Shown one piece after another: positions 1 to 8,326 of a DNA stretch of 64,000 nucleotides; the first letter of the stretch is position 1; every line of letters begins with the position of its first letter. The notes under the pieces were generated by a model. That model made no database searches, was not told where the DNA came from, and saw nothing but the letters and a program-made list of their open reading frames with translations. The translations under genes were made by a program, and so were the position numbers. This stretch comes from Desulfopila aestuarii DSM 18488 (GTDB lineage: Bacteria > Desulfobacterota > Desulfobulbia > Desulfobulbales > Desulfocapsaceae), in NCBI RefSeq assembly GCF_900143695.1, contig NZ_FRFE01000006.1:1-64000 (forward strand). The letters are read 5' to 3'.

Positions 1-188
1 TGAATGTGGTCCGGCTGCAGATGCCCTTCCAGCACTTTGCTCTCCTTCTGCCGAGCCAAATCATGCAACACCTCACCAAGGTGTTTTCTCAGCTGCCCAT
101 AAAGCGTTTTCTTTCGACACTTCGGTATCCACACGACGTGGTACTTGCATTCCCACTTCGAGTGGCTTAAACATTGTGTGTTGTTCAT
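1..188 (-). CDS. tnpA: IS200/IS605 transposase TnpA, N-terminal part (truncated by window edge)
   Basis: Translation leftward from ATG at 188 gives 62 residues with the IS200 TnpA signature YHVVWIPKCRKKTLYG, continuing to a QPDHI segment at the window edge. In the family QPDHIHL leads into the HUH motif that binds the metal ion in the single-strand transposase. Family members are about 130-150 residues, so a little under half is seen. A Shine-Dalgarno AGGAGG sits just upstream but lies within an inverted repeat (189-236). Whether the gene is intact outside the window cannot be judged. Confidence 0.85.
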   Translation of the reverse strand, partial: MNNTQCLSHSKWECKYHVVWIPKCRKKTLYGQLRKHLGEVLHDLARQKESKVLEGHLQPDHI

Positions 189-236
189 GAAGCCTCCTTC
201 TCGTGACTTTGAGCGGTCCACGAGAGCGGAGGCTTC
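189..236 (-). promoter_or_regulatory. Inverted repeat covering the tnpA ribosome-binding site
   Basis: The arms GAAGCCTCC..TCTCGTG and CACGAGA..GGAGGCTTC pair across a short loop. One arm contains the Shine-Dalgarno AGGAGG of tnpA, so a transcript entering from upstream would fold with its ribosome-binding site hidden. A repressing 5' stem-loop of this kind is established for IS200 and keeps transposition rare. The pairing is seen in the sequence; the role is inferred from IS200. Confidence 0.55.
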
Positions 237-305
237 TTCATTTTGCAGGAACCGTCAAACTTTTGTAGTCCCCCGGCAAAGCCGGGGGTTTACCTAAAGG
301 AAATT

Positions 306-599
306 ATGAAAGATTTTCGCTATCTCGAAGAAACAATTCAGCTACGACTCGATGAAAACCTCTGCACCGGTTGCGGCAATTGTGTTACCGTCTGTCCCCA
401 TCGGGTTTTCACCATGCAGGATCACAAAGCTAAAATAGACGATCGAGGTGGTTGTATGGAGTGTGGCGCCTGCAGCCTGAACTGCCCGGTGGCGGCTATC
501 TTTGTCAATCCCGATGAAGGCTGCGGCTGTGCTACCCTTCTTATTCATAGCTGGCTGCAACGGATAACAGGCAGGAAAAGCTCGTCAGCTTGCTGCTAG
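306..599 (+). CDS. hgcB: HgcB-like 2[4Fe-4S] ferredoxin (mercury-methylation type)
   Basis: This 97-residue ferredoxin has two CxxCxxCxxxCP motifs (C20/C23/C26/C30 and C50/C53/C56/C60), an extra cysteine at 73 in GCGC, and a vicinal cysteine pair at the extreme C-terminus (C96-C97). This layout, with N-terminal MKDFRYL, a lone Cys near 73 and a terminal CC, matches HgcB as I know it. HgcB reduces the corrinoid of HgcA and delivers Hg(II) in mercury methylation. The start is ATG 306 with AAAGGA upstream, in place of an earlier in-frame ATG inside the insertion sequence. hgcA, normally just upstream, is not visible; an IS200-type element ends within about 20 bp of the start. A non-methylating HgcB-like ferredoxin is the main alternative. 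Confidence 0.6.
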   Translation: MKDFRYLEETIQLRLDENLCTGCGNCVTVCPHRVFTMQDHKAKIDDRGGCMECGACSLNCPVAAIFVNPDEGCGCATLLIHSWLQRITGRKSSSACC

Positions 600-620
600 C
601 CCGAATCTCCTCACACCTGC

Positions 621-1481
621 TCAATTCCGCATATCACAATTATTTGTTGTGGCAAAAAAGGTATCAAGCTCTCTGAGAATTTGGCTCCAGATCATTTCAC
701 CGGCAGATTCCCTGTCCACAATCAAATGGCGATAAGTCATCCAACGACTGATAAATGAACTGTCGTCGGTCAAATGCACCATCCGCCAGTTATCGAGCGC
801 CTCGTTCCTTATCAGTTGCAGAAGTCTTTTGTAACTGATCAATTCATCATCAGAGCGCATGAGGACTAGGGTCGGGATGTTGAGAATTTGAAGACTCTCG
901 CATCTGCGAAAATCATGCTCCAATTGAAAGAGTGCCCGGTACGCTTCTGCCGTAGTACCTTCGCTGTTGGCCACGTAGCTTCTCGGAGATCGCGAAGGAA
1001 GAGAAGGTAACATCTGGCAAATTGGCAGCACGAGCCGTGTATAATGTTGAACGGCAACCGCTGGAGCAAACAGCACCTGACGGTCGAAATATTGCTTTTT
1101 ATCTTTCAACTGAACCGTCAGTGCCAGCAATGCACCCATGGAAAACCCCATGAGGTATCTTGGCGTATCAGGATATGAACGTTTGAGTTCATTCACCGCC
1201 TCCCGCAATTCTTCTTCCCAGACTCCGGCATGCACAGTCTCCATGTCATGCATGTCGAGCCCTCGATGCCCTTTCAACGCCAAACGATACACATGAAGAC
1301 CCTTGCGGTTCAGATAGAGAATCATCTCCTGCCAGCTTGAAGGCCGTTGATTCAAACCATGAACCAGCAGCACAACTCCGAGAACGATATCGTTTTCTGC
1401 ATAAAACCACCTGCTCCACTCAGAATTTGTGGATGTAGTACCATCTATCGTTGCTGTCGTATCAGGTTCTTGTTTTAGCAT
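621..1481 (-). CDS. Alpha/beta hydrolase (serine lipase/esterase type)
   Basis: A 286-residue cytoplasmic alpha/beta-hydrolase. The oxyanion-hole segment LLVHGLNQRPSSW lies near residue 40 and the nucleophile elbow GFSMGA near residue 112 (GxSxG). The acid is probably in VLMRSDDELI; the catalytic His is less clear (HLIVDRE is the best candidate). The fold resembles the monoacylglycerol lipase / serine aminopeptidase group. No signal peptide is present. It converges on the ferredoxin gene with a 22-bp gap and is divergent from the YkgJ-type gene. The substrate cannot be told. Confidence 0.75.
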   Translation of the reverse strand: MLKQEPDTTATIDGTTSTNSEWSRWFYAENDIVLGVVLLVHGLNQRPSSWQEMILYLNRKGLHVYRLALKGHRGLDMHDMETVHAGVWEEELREAVNELKRSYPDTPRYLMGFSMGALLALTVQLKDKKQYFDRQVLFAPAVAVQHYTRLVLPICQMLPSLPSRSPRSYVANSEGTTAEAYRALFQLEHDFRRCESLQILNIPTLVLMRSDDELISYKRLLQLIRNEALDNWRMVHLTDDSSFISRWMTYRHLIVDRESAGEMIWSQILRELDTFFATTNNCDMRN

Positions 1482-1577
1482 TTTTTTGTCAGTGGCATTT
1501 GAGCAATTTTTGTGCTATCTTCCTCGATTTTTTTTTCGAGACATAGATTGATCAGAACGAGCACAGAGGTTTTTCAG

Positions 1578-1967
1578 ATGATACCACACCATTCACGAAT
1601 AGACGAGCCAGCCACCTGGAAGAAATTCAGCACTAAGCTTTGCCGAGATTGCCATGCCAGCTGCTGCAGTCTTCCTGTCGAAGTAAGCCCGACCGACTTA
1701 ATTCGCATGGAGTTGATGGACGAATTCGAGCTTCAGGACAACATGAAATCCATTGCGAAGCGCCTCGGAAAACAAGGTGCTGTCGAACATTTTTCGCAAA
1801 AGACAAAAATGTTCACCCTGACCCGTTTAGCAAACGGTGACTGTCTCTATCTTGACCGCTCTAGTCGTCAGTGCACAATATATGAGAAACGTCCAGACAC
1901 CTGCAGAAATCATCCTAAGATTGGACCACGCTCAGGTTTTTGTGCCTATACCCCCAAGAAGTCCTGA
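1578..1967 (+). CDS. YkgJ-family cysteine-cluster protein
   Basis: This 129-residue protein has the zinc/iron-cluster pattern of the YkgJ family: CRDCHASCC near the N-terminus, then GDCLYLD, CTIYEKRPDTCRNHP and a final GFCAY. The family binds a metal or Fe-S cluster through about eight cysteines; its biochemical role is largely unknown. I chose ATG 1578, preceded by AGAGG, over an upstream in-frame ATG at 1512 because homologues start close to the cysteine cluster and the extra 22 residues are low in family-like content. It ends 150 bp before a small ORF and then lspA. Confidence 0.75.
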   Translation: MIPHHSRIDEPATWKKFSTKLCRDCHASCCSLPVEVSPTDLIRMELMDEFELQDNMKSIAKRLGKQGAVEHFSQKTKMFTLTRLANGDCLYLDRSSRQCTIYEKRPDTCRNHPKIGPRSGFCAYTPKKS

Positions 1968-2116
1968 CGTAACCAGTGAAACGCTCTTTATATCTGTTCA
2001 GGTACACTTCAACCTGCAACGCCAAAAAAGCGGTTGCAACAAGGCCCCAAACACCTTAGGTTGTCGCTGTAACGTTATCTGAACAGCTTCCTCCCACTAC
2101 TGCATGAGGCCGCCTT

Positions 2117-2278
2117 ATGACCCAGGAACCCAAAACAAACGATGAACTCACTGAACAGGAACTCGACAACCTGGATGCAAACCTTCTCGAAATCGAACTC
2201 CTCTATAAGAGCCGTTGCGTAAGTGCGCCGAACGGTTCCAATGTCGTTGTCCGCGAAATAGAAAAAAACGACAAATAG
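2117..2278 (+). CDS. Small acidic protein of unknown function (53 aa)
   Basis: An ATG-started 53-residue ORF (MTQEPKTNDELTEQ...) ends 34 bp before lspA on the same strand. It is acidic and predicted helical in its first 30 residues, with one Cys. Upstream GAGG lies about 8 bp from the ATG. It is not recognised as any family. Its position suggests co-transcription with lspA. A chance ORF is possible at this length, but composition and codon use look like those of neighbouring genes. Confidence 0.35.
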   Translation: MTQEPKTNDELTEQELDNLDANLLEIELLYKSRCVSAPNGSNVVVREIEKNDK

Positions 2279-2312
2279 AAATGCCCATTTTGCGCCCCCT
2301 TCCAATCGCCAG

Positions 2313-2819
2313 ATGATCCGCCGCTTACGCCTGTTCTGTATTATACTCTTCTTAGGCACGGCAGCGGACCAACTCACCAAAGCACTGGCGCATTATTATC
2401 TTGCCGGCAACGACCCTATCCTGACTCTTTGGGGTTGCCTTGAGTTTCGTTATATAGAAAATTTTTCTGGTTTTCTTGGATATTTAAGCTTCCTACCAAA
2501 CTCCGTTCGCCTGCCATTACTGACAATAGGCGTAGCAATTGTCCTCATCATTTTCGCCTGCATCCTTATTCGCCAGCAAAAGATCGCTTTGGCCCAGTCA
2601 GTCGCCGGTTTCTTTGTACTGGCCGGAGGAGTTGGCAATCTCATTGACCGTCTCCACAATAGCGGCGGCGTAATCGACTTTATGGTCATCGGTATTGGCA
2701 CCTTTCGCACCGGTGTCTTCAATCTTGGAGATCTCTATATTCTCGCAGGATCTTTTTATCTTGGTTGCTCACTCGCCAATCTTCACAATCCTTTGGCCAG
2801 ACCATCATCACGCTGCTGA
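2313..2819 (+). CDS. lspA: Prolipoprotein signal peptidase (signal peptidase II)
   Basis: A 168-residue inner-membrane aspartic protease that cleaves the signal peptide of lipid-modified prolipoproteins. Family boxes are in order: DQLTK near residue 19, YIENFSGFLGYL near 47, GGVGNLIDRL with the first catalytic Asp near 112, and FNLGDLYI with the second catalytic Asp near 138. Four membrane segments are evident. Length is normal. No good Shine-Dalgarno precedes ATG 2313, which fits translation coupled to an upstream small ORF. It is followed by ovoA on the same strand. Confidence 0.92.
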   Translation: MIRRLRLFCIILFLGTAADQLTKALAHYYLAGNDPILTLWGCLEFRYIENFSGFLGYLSFLPNSVRLPLLTIGVAIVLIIFACILIRQQKIALAQSVAGFFVLAGGVGNLIDRLHNSGGVIDFMVIGIGTFRTGVFNLGDLYILAGSFYLGCSLANLHNPLARPSSRC

Positions 2820-2936
2820 TTCACCATTGGCGGTCGCCCTTGCTTTCCTGAAAGCATGTGATATTGTTTTCATTGTATTTCGATCGTCTTAATTTCCCTG
2901 CAAGTAACTTCCACACTTCCCCCAACGAGGTATGGC

Positions 2937-5072
2937 ATGAATCCGTTAGATTTCAAGGATACGATAGAGCTTCGCAGAACGCGCACCACAATTCTCAATG
3001 CAGGAACTCCGGAATCAAAAAGAGAAGAAATCCTCCGCTACTTCCACGCCACCTATTCCATTGATGAGCAGCTCTACGACACACTCATCCGCGATGAAGC
3101 GTTCTACCTGCGACCGGAACCGCTTCGGCACCCGTTAATTTTTTATCTCGGCCACACCGCTGCCTTTTATATCAACAAACTTTCTATCGCCAAACTGATC
3201 GACCACCGCATTAACCACCGGTTCGAATCAATGTTCGCCATTGGGGTGGATGAAATGAGCTGGGATGACCTCAACGATGCCCATTACGACTGGCCAACTG
3301 TAAGCGAAGTCAGAGCCTATCGGCAGCAGGTTCGGGAAGAAGTCGATAGTCTCATACGCAGCTTGCCACTAACCCTGCCAATCACCTGGGACAGCCCATT
3401 CTGGGCTATCATGATGGGTATCGAACACCAGCGAATTCATTTGGAAACATCTTCGGTTATCATCCGCCGACTGCCCATTCACGAAGTTCAGGAGCTACCT
3501 CTCTGGCCCATTTGTCCTGACAGCGGCGAACCTCCGCCAAACAGCCTATTACCAGTGAAAGGGGGGCAAGTGTCTCTCGGCAAAGAGAAGACACATCCCC
3601 TTTATGGCTGGGATAACGAATTCGGCACTCACACCGCCACTATTCTAGATTTCAAGGCCGCACAGTATCTGGTATCCAACCGTGAGTTCCTCGAATTTGT
3701 GAGAGACGAAGGCTATCACAACAGTCAATGGTGGACAGCCGAAGGTTGGAATTGGGTCACATATTCAAAAAGTGAACATCCACTCTTCTGGATTAATAAC
3801 AATGGAAGCTATCAGTTCCGCACCATGGCAAAAATTATCGATATGCCCTGGAACTGGCCGGTGGAAGTGAATTATCTCGAAGCAAAAGCCTTTTGTAACT
3901 GGAAAGCAGCCAAAACCGATCTTCCTATTCGATTGCCGTCTGAAGATGAGTGGTATCGTTTACGTGATATCCATGATATCCCCGATCAACCCTGGTGGCA
4001 AACAGCACCCGGCAATATCAATCTTGAACACTGGGCTTCATCCTGCCCGATAGACCAATTTCGGTTTGGTAATTTTTACGATATCATCGGCAACGTCTGG
4101 CAGTGGACGGAAACACCGATCTCAGGTTTTGAAGGATTTGAGGTTCATCCTTTTTACGATGATTTTTCCACTCCCACCTTCGATACCCAGCATAATCTGA
4201 TAAAAGGCGGTTCATGGATTTCTACTGGCAACGAAGCAACCCGTGACAGCCGATATGCTTTCCGACGCCATTTCTTCCAACATGCAGGTTTTCGCTATGT
4301 TGAATCCTCGCAACCACTTGCCGAACCACAGGCTATGTATGAGACTGATCAGGCCGTTTCACAGTATTGCGATCTCCATTTCGGTCCAGACCATTTCGGA
4401 GTCGAATCATTTCCAGTTCAATGCGCCAGGATATGTCTTGAACACATGGCAGGTCGACCTAAGACGAAAGCGTTGGAACTTGGCTGTTCTGTGGGTCGTG
4501 CATCGTTTGAACTGGCCAAAGAGTTCGATACGGTACACGGCCTCGACTTTTCCGCCAGATTTATCAAGATTGCGTTTCAACTGCAGGAAAAAGGCTATAT
4601 ACGTTACGAACTCTGTGAGGAAGGTGATATTGTCAGCTATCACGAGCACAGTCTTGCAGAATACGGCCTTGACCAATTTCGCGGCAAAGTTGCCTTTCAT
4701 CAGGCCGATGCCGCCAACCTTAAGGATGTCTTCACCGGGTATGATCTTGTATTCGCTGGCAACCTCATCGACCGAATGGTCAATCCCGCTAGATTTTTGA
4801 GCACCATCCACGAACGACTTAATCCTGGAGGCCTTTTGGTTCTGGCCTCCCCATACACCTGGCTTGAATCCTTTACCAAAAAAGATAAATGGATTGGCGG
4901 TTTTCGAAAAGACGGCGAACCCTTTAGCACCCTTGAGGGTCTGACAGAAATTTTACAACCGCACTTCAAACGAATAGCGGAACCACGGGATGTTGAATTT
5001 GTCATCCGCGAGACACGGCGCAAATTCCAGCATTCACTCAGCCAACTCACAATCTGGGAAAAAAGGATATAA
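2937..5072 (+). CDS. ovoA: Ovothiol synthase OvoA (5-histidylcysteine sulfoxide synthase fused to methyltransferase)
   Basis: This 711-residue protein has the three-part OvoA layout. A DinB-like N-terminal domain carries the iron-binding H-x3-H-x-E motif (H164, H168, E170 in EHQRIHLE). It is followed by a formylglycine-generating-enzyme-type sulfoxide synthase domain (about 210-460, ending GGSWISTGNEATRDSRYAFRRH) and a SAM methyltransferase domain (about 490-710, motif I ALELGCSVGRA near 512). OvoA joins cysteine and histidine with oxygen and the methyltransferase later N-methylates 4-mercaptohistidine to give ovothiol A. Length is full. ATG 2937 follows CGAGG. The oxygen need of the known reaction is odd for an anaerobe; it may serve micro-oxic exposure. 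Confidence 0.92.
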   Translation: MNPLDFKDTIELRRTRTTILNAGTPESKREEILRYFHATYSIDEQLYDTLIRDEAFYLRPEPLRHPLIFYLGHTAAFYINKLSIAKLIDHRINHRFESMFAIGVDEMSWDDLNDAHYDWPTVSEVRAYRQQVREEVDSLIRSLPLTLPITWDSPFWAIMMGIEHQRIHLETSSVIIRRLPIHEVQELPLWPICPDSGEPPPNSLLPVKGGQVSLGKEKTHPLYGWDNEFGTHTATILDFKAAQYLVSNREFLEFVRDEGYHNSQWWTAEGWNWVTYSKSEHPLFWINNNGSYQFRTMAKIIDMPWNWPVEVNYLEAKAFCNWKAAKTDLPIRLPSEDEWYRLRDIHDIPDQPWWQTAPGNINLEHWASSCPIDQFRFGNFYDIIGNVWQWTETPISGFEGFEVHPFYDDFSTPTFDTQHNLIKGGSWISTGNEATRDSRYAFRRHFFQHAGFRYVESSQPLAEPQAMYETDQAVSQYCDLHFGPDHFGVESFPVQCARICLEHMAGRPKTKALELGCSVGRASFELAKEFDTVHGLDFSARFIKIAFQLQEKGYIRYELCEEGDIVSYHEHSLAEYGLDQFRGKVAFHQADAANLKDVFTGYDLVFAGNLIDRMVNPARFLSTIHERLNPGGLLVLASPYTWLESFTKKDKWIGGFRKDGEPFSTLEGLTEILQPHFKRIAEPRDVEFVIRETRRKFQHSLSQLTIWEKRI

Positions 5073-5306
5073 ACGCGTTTGTAAATTTTGTTGCCACCAT
5101 CCCATCAACACATCGATACAGGCATTATAGGGGGTGCCAGAGTATTTCAGAAGAAGACGAGGCCACCTCTCGCTGGCTTTTGTCTATGGTGAATTGTTTC
5201 GATAATCTATTGACCTTTTAAGGATATTGTGGAAACAGGTGTGTCAGGACGCACCTTGCTCAATCAACACACATTTTTTCTGCTTTCATAACGGAATACG
5301 TACTTC

Positions 5307-6050
5307 ATGAATACTAACCAAACGGTTTCCCTTTTTATTCAATGCCTTGTCGACTCGATGTACCCTGAGGTCGGAGATGGAATGATCACCATCTTTGACC
5401 GGCTTGGAATCCCGGTCGATTACCCGGAAGGCCAGACCTGCTGCGGCCAGCCTGCATTTAACTCTGGTTATCGCAATGAAGCTGCAGCAGCGGCCAGGCG
5501 CTTCATTGAACTTTTCGAGCCTTCTGAGGTCGTCGTCTGTCCTTCAGGCTCCTGTGTCCACATGGTGCGCCACCACTACCCGGCCCTCTTTGCCAATGAC
5601 CCTGAAATGCAGAAAAGGGCGCATGCTATCGGTCGCAAAACATTTGAGCTCACCGAGTATCTGGTTGACTGCCTGGGCCTTGAAACGATGCATGCCACTT
5701 TTCCTCATAGTGTCACCTATCATGATTCCTGCCATCTGAGTCGTGGACTTGGTATTGCCAAGCAGCCACGTCTTCTTTTACAGAACACAGCAGGACTTGA
5801 ATTCATCGAGATGGTCGACAGCGATACCTGTTGTGGCTTTGGAGGCACTTTTGCTATTAATTATCCTGAAATTTCCACCGCTATGGTTGATGAAAAGATT
5901 GAGAATATCCTTTCCAGCGGTGCCGAAGTGGTTACCGGTTGCGACATCAGTTGCCTCATGAACATTCAAGGCAGACTTTCCAGAAGAAAAGAAAATGTCA
6001 GGGTTATGCATATTGCAGAAATTCTTGCAGGAACAGGAGTCGCAGAATGA
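5307..6050 (+). CDS. lutA: Lactate utilization protein LutA (Fe-S oxidoreductase subunit)
   Basis: A 247-residue cytoplasmic protein with two cysteine-rich CCG domains: CCGQPA at residues 45-50 and CCGFGG at 175-180, as in LutA/LldE and the HdrB family. With LutB and LutC it forms the iron-sulfur L-lactate dehydrogenase complex that oxidises lactate to pyruvate. First gene of a tight lutABC operon; its stop overlaps the lutB start (ATGA). The 234-bp upstream gap holds a hairpin-like GGTGTGTCAGGACGCACC near 5238 that could be an operator or a leader stem. Confidence 0.88.
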   Translation: MNTNQTVSLFIQCLVDSMYPEVGDGMITIFDRLGIPVDYPEGQTCCGQPAFNSGYRNEAAAAARRFIELFEPSEVVVCPSGSCVHMVRHHYPALFANDPEMQKRAHAIGRKTFELTEYLVDCLGLETMHATFPHSVTYHDSCHLSRGLGIAKQPRLLLQNTAGLEFIEMVDSDTCCGFGGTFAINYPEISTAMVDEKIENILSSGAEVVTGCDISCLMNIQGRLSRRKENVRVMHIAEILAGTGVAE

Positions 6051-7495
6051 AACCATCAACTATATCCTATACAGATGGGGCCAAAGCCGGACTCGCCAAT
6101 GCGACCCTGCAAAAAAGTCTGAAAAAAATCCAAAACGGTTTCGGCAAAAAGGCTATGCGTCATTGGCAGACCATGACCGATAGCGATTTGCGTCCGCGTG
6201 CGAAAGCACGCCGCATGCAGACCCTTGAACACCTTGATATTGTCCTTGCTGAGCTTGCAGAAAAGATTCGCGAACATGGAGGACATGTCTATTTTGCCGC
6301 AACCGCAGAAGACGCCGTCCGTTATACCTTGCAGGTTGCTGAGCGTAACAAGGTCAATAAGGTGGTAAAGGGCAAATCGATGACCTCAGCTGAAATAGGC
6401 ATTGACCCAGCCCTTCAAAACGCCGGCATAGAGGTCGTTGAAACAGACCTCGGCGAATATATCATCCAACTTGCCGAGGATGCACCATCGCATATCATCG
6501 CTCCCTGCATCCATATGGACCGCTTCCAGATCGGCAAACTTTTCACCGACAAGCTCGGTCACGAATACTCCGATGACCCGCCGACACTCACCCGCATGGC
6601 CAGGAAATCACTGCGCGAAAAACTTCTCAGTGCGGATATGGGTATCACTGGTTGCAACATTGCCTGTGCCGAAACCGGTCAGATTTCTCTGGTCTCCAAC
6701 GAAGGCAACATCAGGATGTCCACAACCATGCCCCGAGTGCATGTCGCGTTGATGGGCATGGAACGGATTGCCGCCACCTTTGATGAGCATCGTGAGTTGT
6801 TACAGTTATTGATCACCGGTGCGACCGTACAGAAACTGTCCACCTATGTCAGCTTCGTCGGTGGCCCCCGTCACGAGGGCGATCCTGACGGCCCGGAAGA
6901 GTTTCACCTTATCGTAATTGACAATGGTCGTTCGAAAATCCTTGCAGATCCTGAATTTCGTGAAGTTCTCGCCTGCATTCGCTGCGGCGCCTGCCTCAAC
7001 ATCTGCCCTGTCTACGGCCGCATCGGCGGACATGCCTATAATTCCCATTACTGTGGCCCCATCGGTGCGGTGGTCACCCCGCTACTCAACGGGATCAATG
7101 ATCACGCGGATCTGTGTAAGGGAGAAACACTCTGTGGTGCCTGCAAAGATGTCTGTCCGGTGGAAAACGATTTGCCCCGCATGCTGAGTGCACTGCGCCA
7201 TAAGCTGGCCTATGGCGATAAATATTGGCAGGTAAAACCATACAACAGGATAGAGGCAGCCGGGTTCAAAGGTTGGCGTAAAGCAATAAGCAGTCGCAAA
7301 GCCTATAATATGCTGCTTAAAGTTGGTCGGTTTCTGCAAAAAGGGCGTATAGCCGAAAACGGAATGATCTCCTCTATGCCAGGCCCGGCCGGCAAGTGGA
7401 CCAGGGATCGTGATCTGAAACCTCTTGCCACAGAAACATTTACAGAACGCTGGCGCAAACACCATTCATCACGAAAGATGGAGGAGAAATCATGA
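6047..7495 (+). CDS. lutB: Lactate utilization iron-sulfur protein LutB
   Basis: A 482-residue protein. The N-terminal LUD domain (about 60-290) includes GITGCNIACAETGQI and is followed by two [4Fe-4S] motifs, CIRCGACLNICPVYG (about 310) and CGACKDVCPVEN (about 364), and a C-terminal LutB-type tail. I use ATG 6047, which overlaps the lutA stop, in place of an upstream ATG that would run through lutA. Middle subunit of the LutABC lactate-oxidising complex. Its electron acceptor is not encoded nearby. Confidence 0.9.
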   Translation: MKPSTISYTDGAKAGLANATLQKSLKKIQNGFGKKAMRHWQTMTDSDLRPRAKARRMQTLEHLDIVLAELAEKIREHGGHVYFAATAEDAVRYTLQVAERNKVNKVVKGKSMTSAEIGIDPALQNAGIEVVETDLGEYIIQLAEDAPSHIIAPCIHMDRFQIGKLFTDKLGHEYSDDPPTLTRMARKSLREKLLSADMGITGCNIACAETGQISLVSNEGNIRMSTTMPRVHVALMGMERIAATFDEHRELLQLLITGATVQKLSTYVSFVGGPRHEGDPDGPEEFHLIVIDNGRSKILADPEFREVLACIRCGACLNICPVYGRIGGHAYNSHYCGPIGAVVTPLLNGINDHADLCKGETLCGACKDVCPVENDLPRMLSALRHKLAYGDKYWQVKPYNRIEAAGFKGWRKAISSRKAYNMLLKVGRFLQKGRIAENGMISSMPGPAGKWTRDRDLKPLATETFTERWRKHHSSRKMEEKS

Positions 7496-8229
7496 TAGAC
7501 TCGACTACCGCTCATTCAAACGAGGCAAAATTCCTTCATACGGTTCGTGAATCCCTTGTACCAGGTGCAAAAGAAGTTCGGCAAAAGAAGGATTTCCTTC
7601 ACATCTTTCAAAAAACAGACTGTCTCCAAAGTGTTGAGCGGATACAACAGCGGAACGATCTCGACTTTGTGAATCTTATCGCCTCATTTAAAGAAAATTG
7701 CACTCCGTTGAACCTGGGTGTTCATCGGGTTCGTAACCTCTACGAAGCAGGCGAGTGGATCACCCAGTTTGCCCGTTCTGCCGAACCCGAATTTGATATT
7801 GAAAAACATATCATCCAACATGCACATCCCGACACTCATGAGTTACAGCTTTGGAAACGATTGGCTAATGACCCGATCACCGTTCATACCACCTTTACCG
7901 AAGATACGGAAATCGCTGAAAAGACCAGAGCATCATTTATTGGAATTACGGTTGCAGATTGGGGCATCGCCGAATCAGCTACTCTTGTCCAGGTAACTGC
8001 CCCCTCAAGGCCTCGCTCCACCTCTCTTGTGCCATCCATCCATATCGGCATTTTGCGAAAAAACCGATTACTGGCCAATCTCGCCGAGGCCTATGCAATG
8101 CTTCAACACAACGGAATAAACAGCTCGTTCACTTTTATTTCCGGGCCATCGAAAACTGGCGATATCGAGGCTCATATGGTTCATGGTGCCCATGGTCCCA
8201 GAGAAATGCATGTCCTGATTGTTGAATAG
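7492..8229 (+). CDS. lutC: Lactate utilization protein LutC (LUD domain)
   Basis: A 245-residue LUD-domain protein without Fe-S motifs. It ends with the family-typical SFTFISGPSKTGDIE and HGAHGPREMHVLIVE segments. ATG 7492 overlaps the lutB stop by four bases, so translation is coupled. Third member of the LutABC operon; no lactate permease or regulator accompanies it here. The operon ends at 8229; the next gene starts 98 bp on. Confidence 0.88.
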   Translation: MIDSTTAHSNEAKFLHTVRESLVPGAKEVRQKKDFLHIFQKTDCLQSVERIQQRNDLDFVNLIASFKENCTPLNLGVHRVRNLYEAGEWITQFARSAEPEFDIEKHIIQHAHPDTHELQLWKRLANDPITVHTTFTEDTEIAEKTRASFIGITVADWGIAESATLVQVTAPSRPRSTSLVPSIHIGILRKNRLLANLAEAYAMLQHNGINSSFTFISGPSKTGDIEAHMVHGAHGPREMHVLIVE

Positions 8230-8326
8230 CACGCTAATACCGGTTTTTGTTTCCATCGTTTTTTATCGCCATAGAGAACATGTAAAATATTTCCGATTAT
8301 CGGCTATTACTTCTCATTGAACGTAC

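Larger units (their letters stand above)
1..295 (-). mobile_element. IS200/IS605-family element, left end (cut by window edge)
   Basis: The segment holds the 5' part of a Y1 transposase gene reading leftward. Upstream of it lie a non-coding leader and a perfect GC-rich hairpin at 270-288 (arms CCCCCGGC/GCCGGGGG, loop AAA). Subterminal hairpins in place of inverted terminal repeats are typical of IS200/IS605 elements. The exact end is not visible because the other end lies outside the window; I place it just right of the hairpin. A related hairpin followed by GGTTT is seen at 62807-62825, next to another, decayed IS200-type transposase. Confidence 0.75.

Noticed and set aside
4243-4811. Alternative ORFs inside ovoA on both strands
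   Set aside because: OvoA's methyltransferase domain is continuous here with all motifs; the others are out-of-frame shadows.
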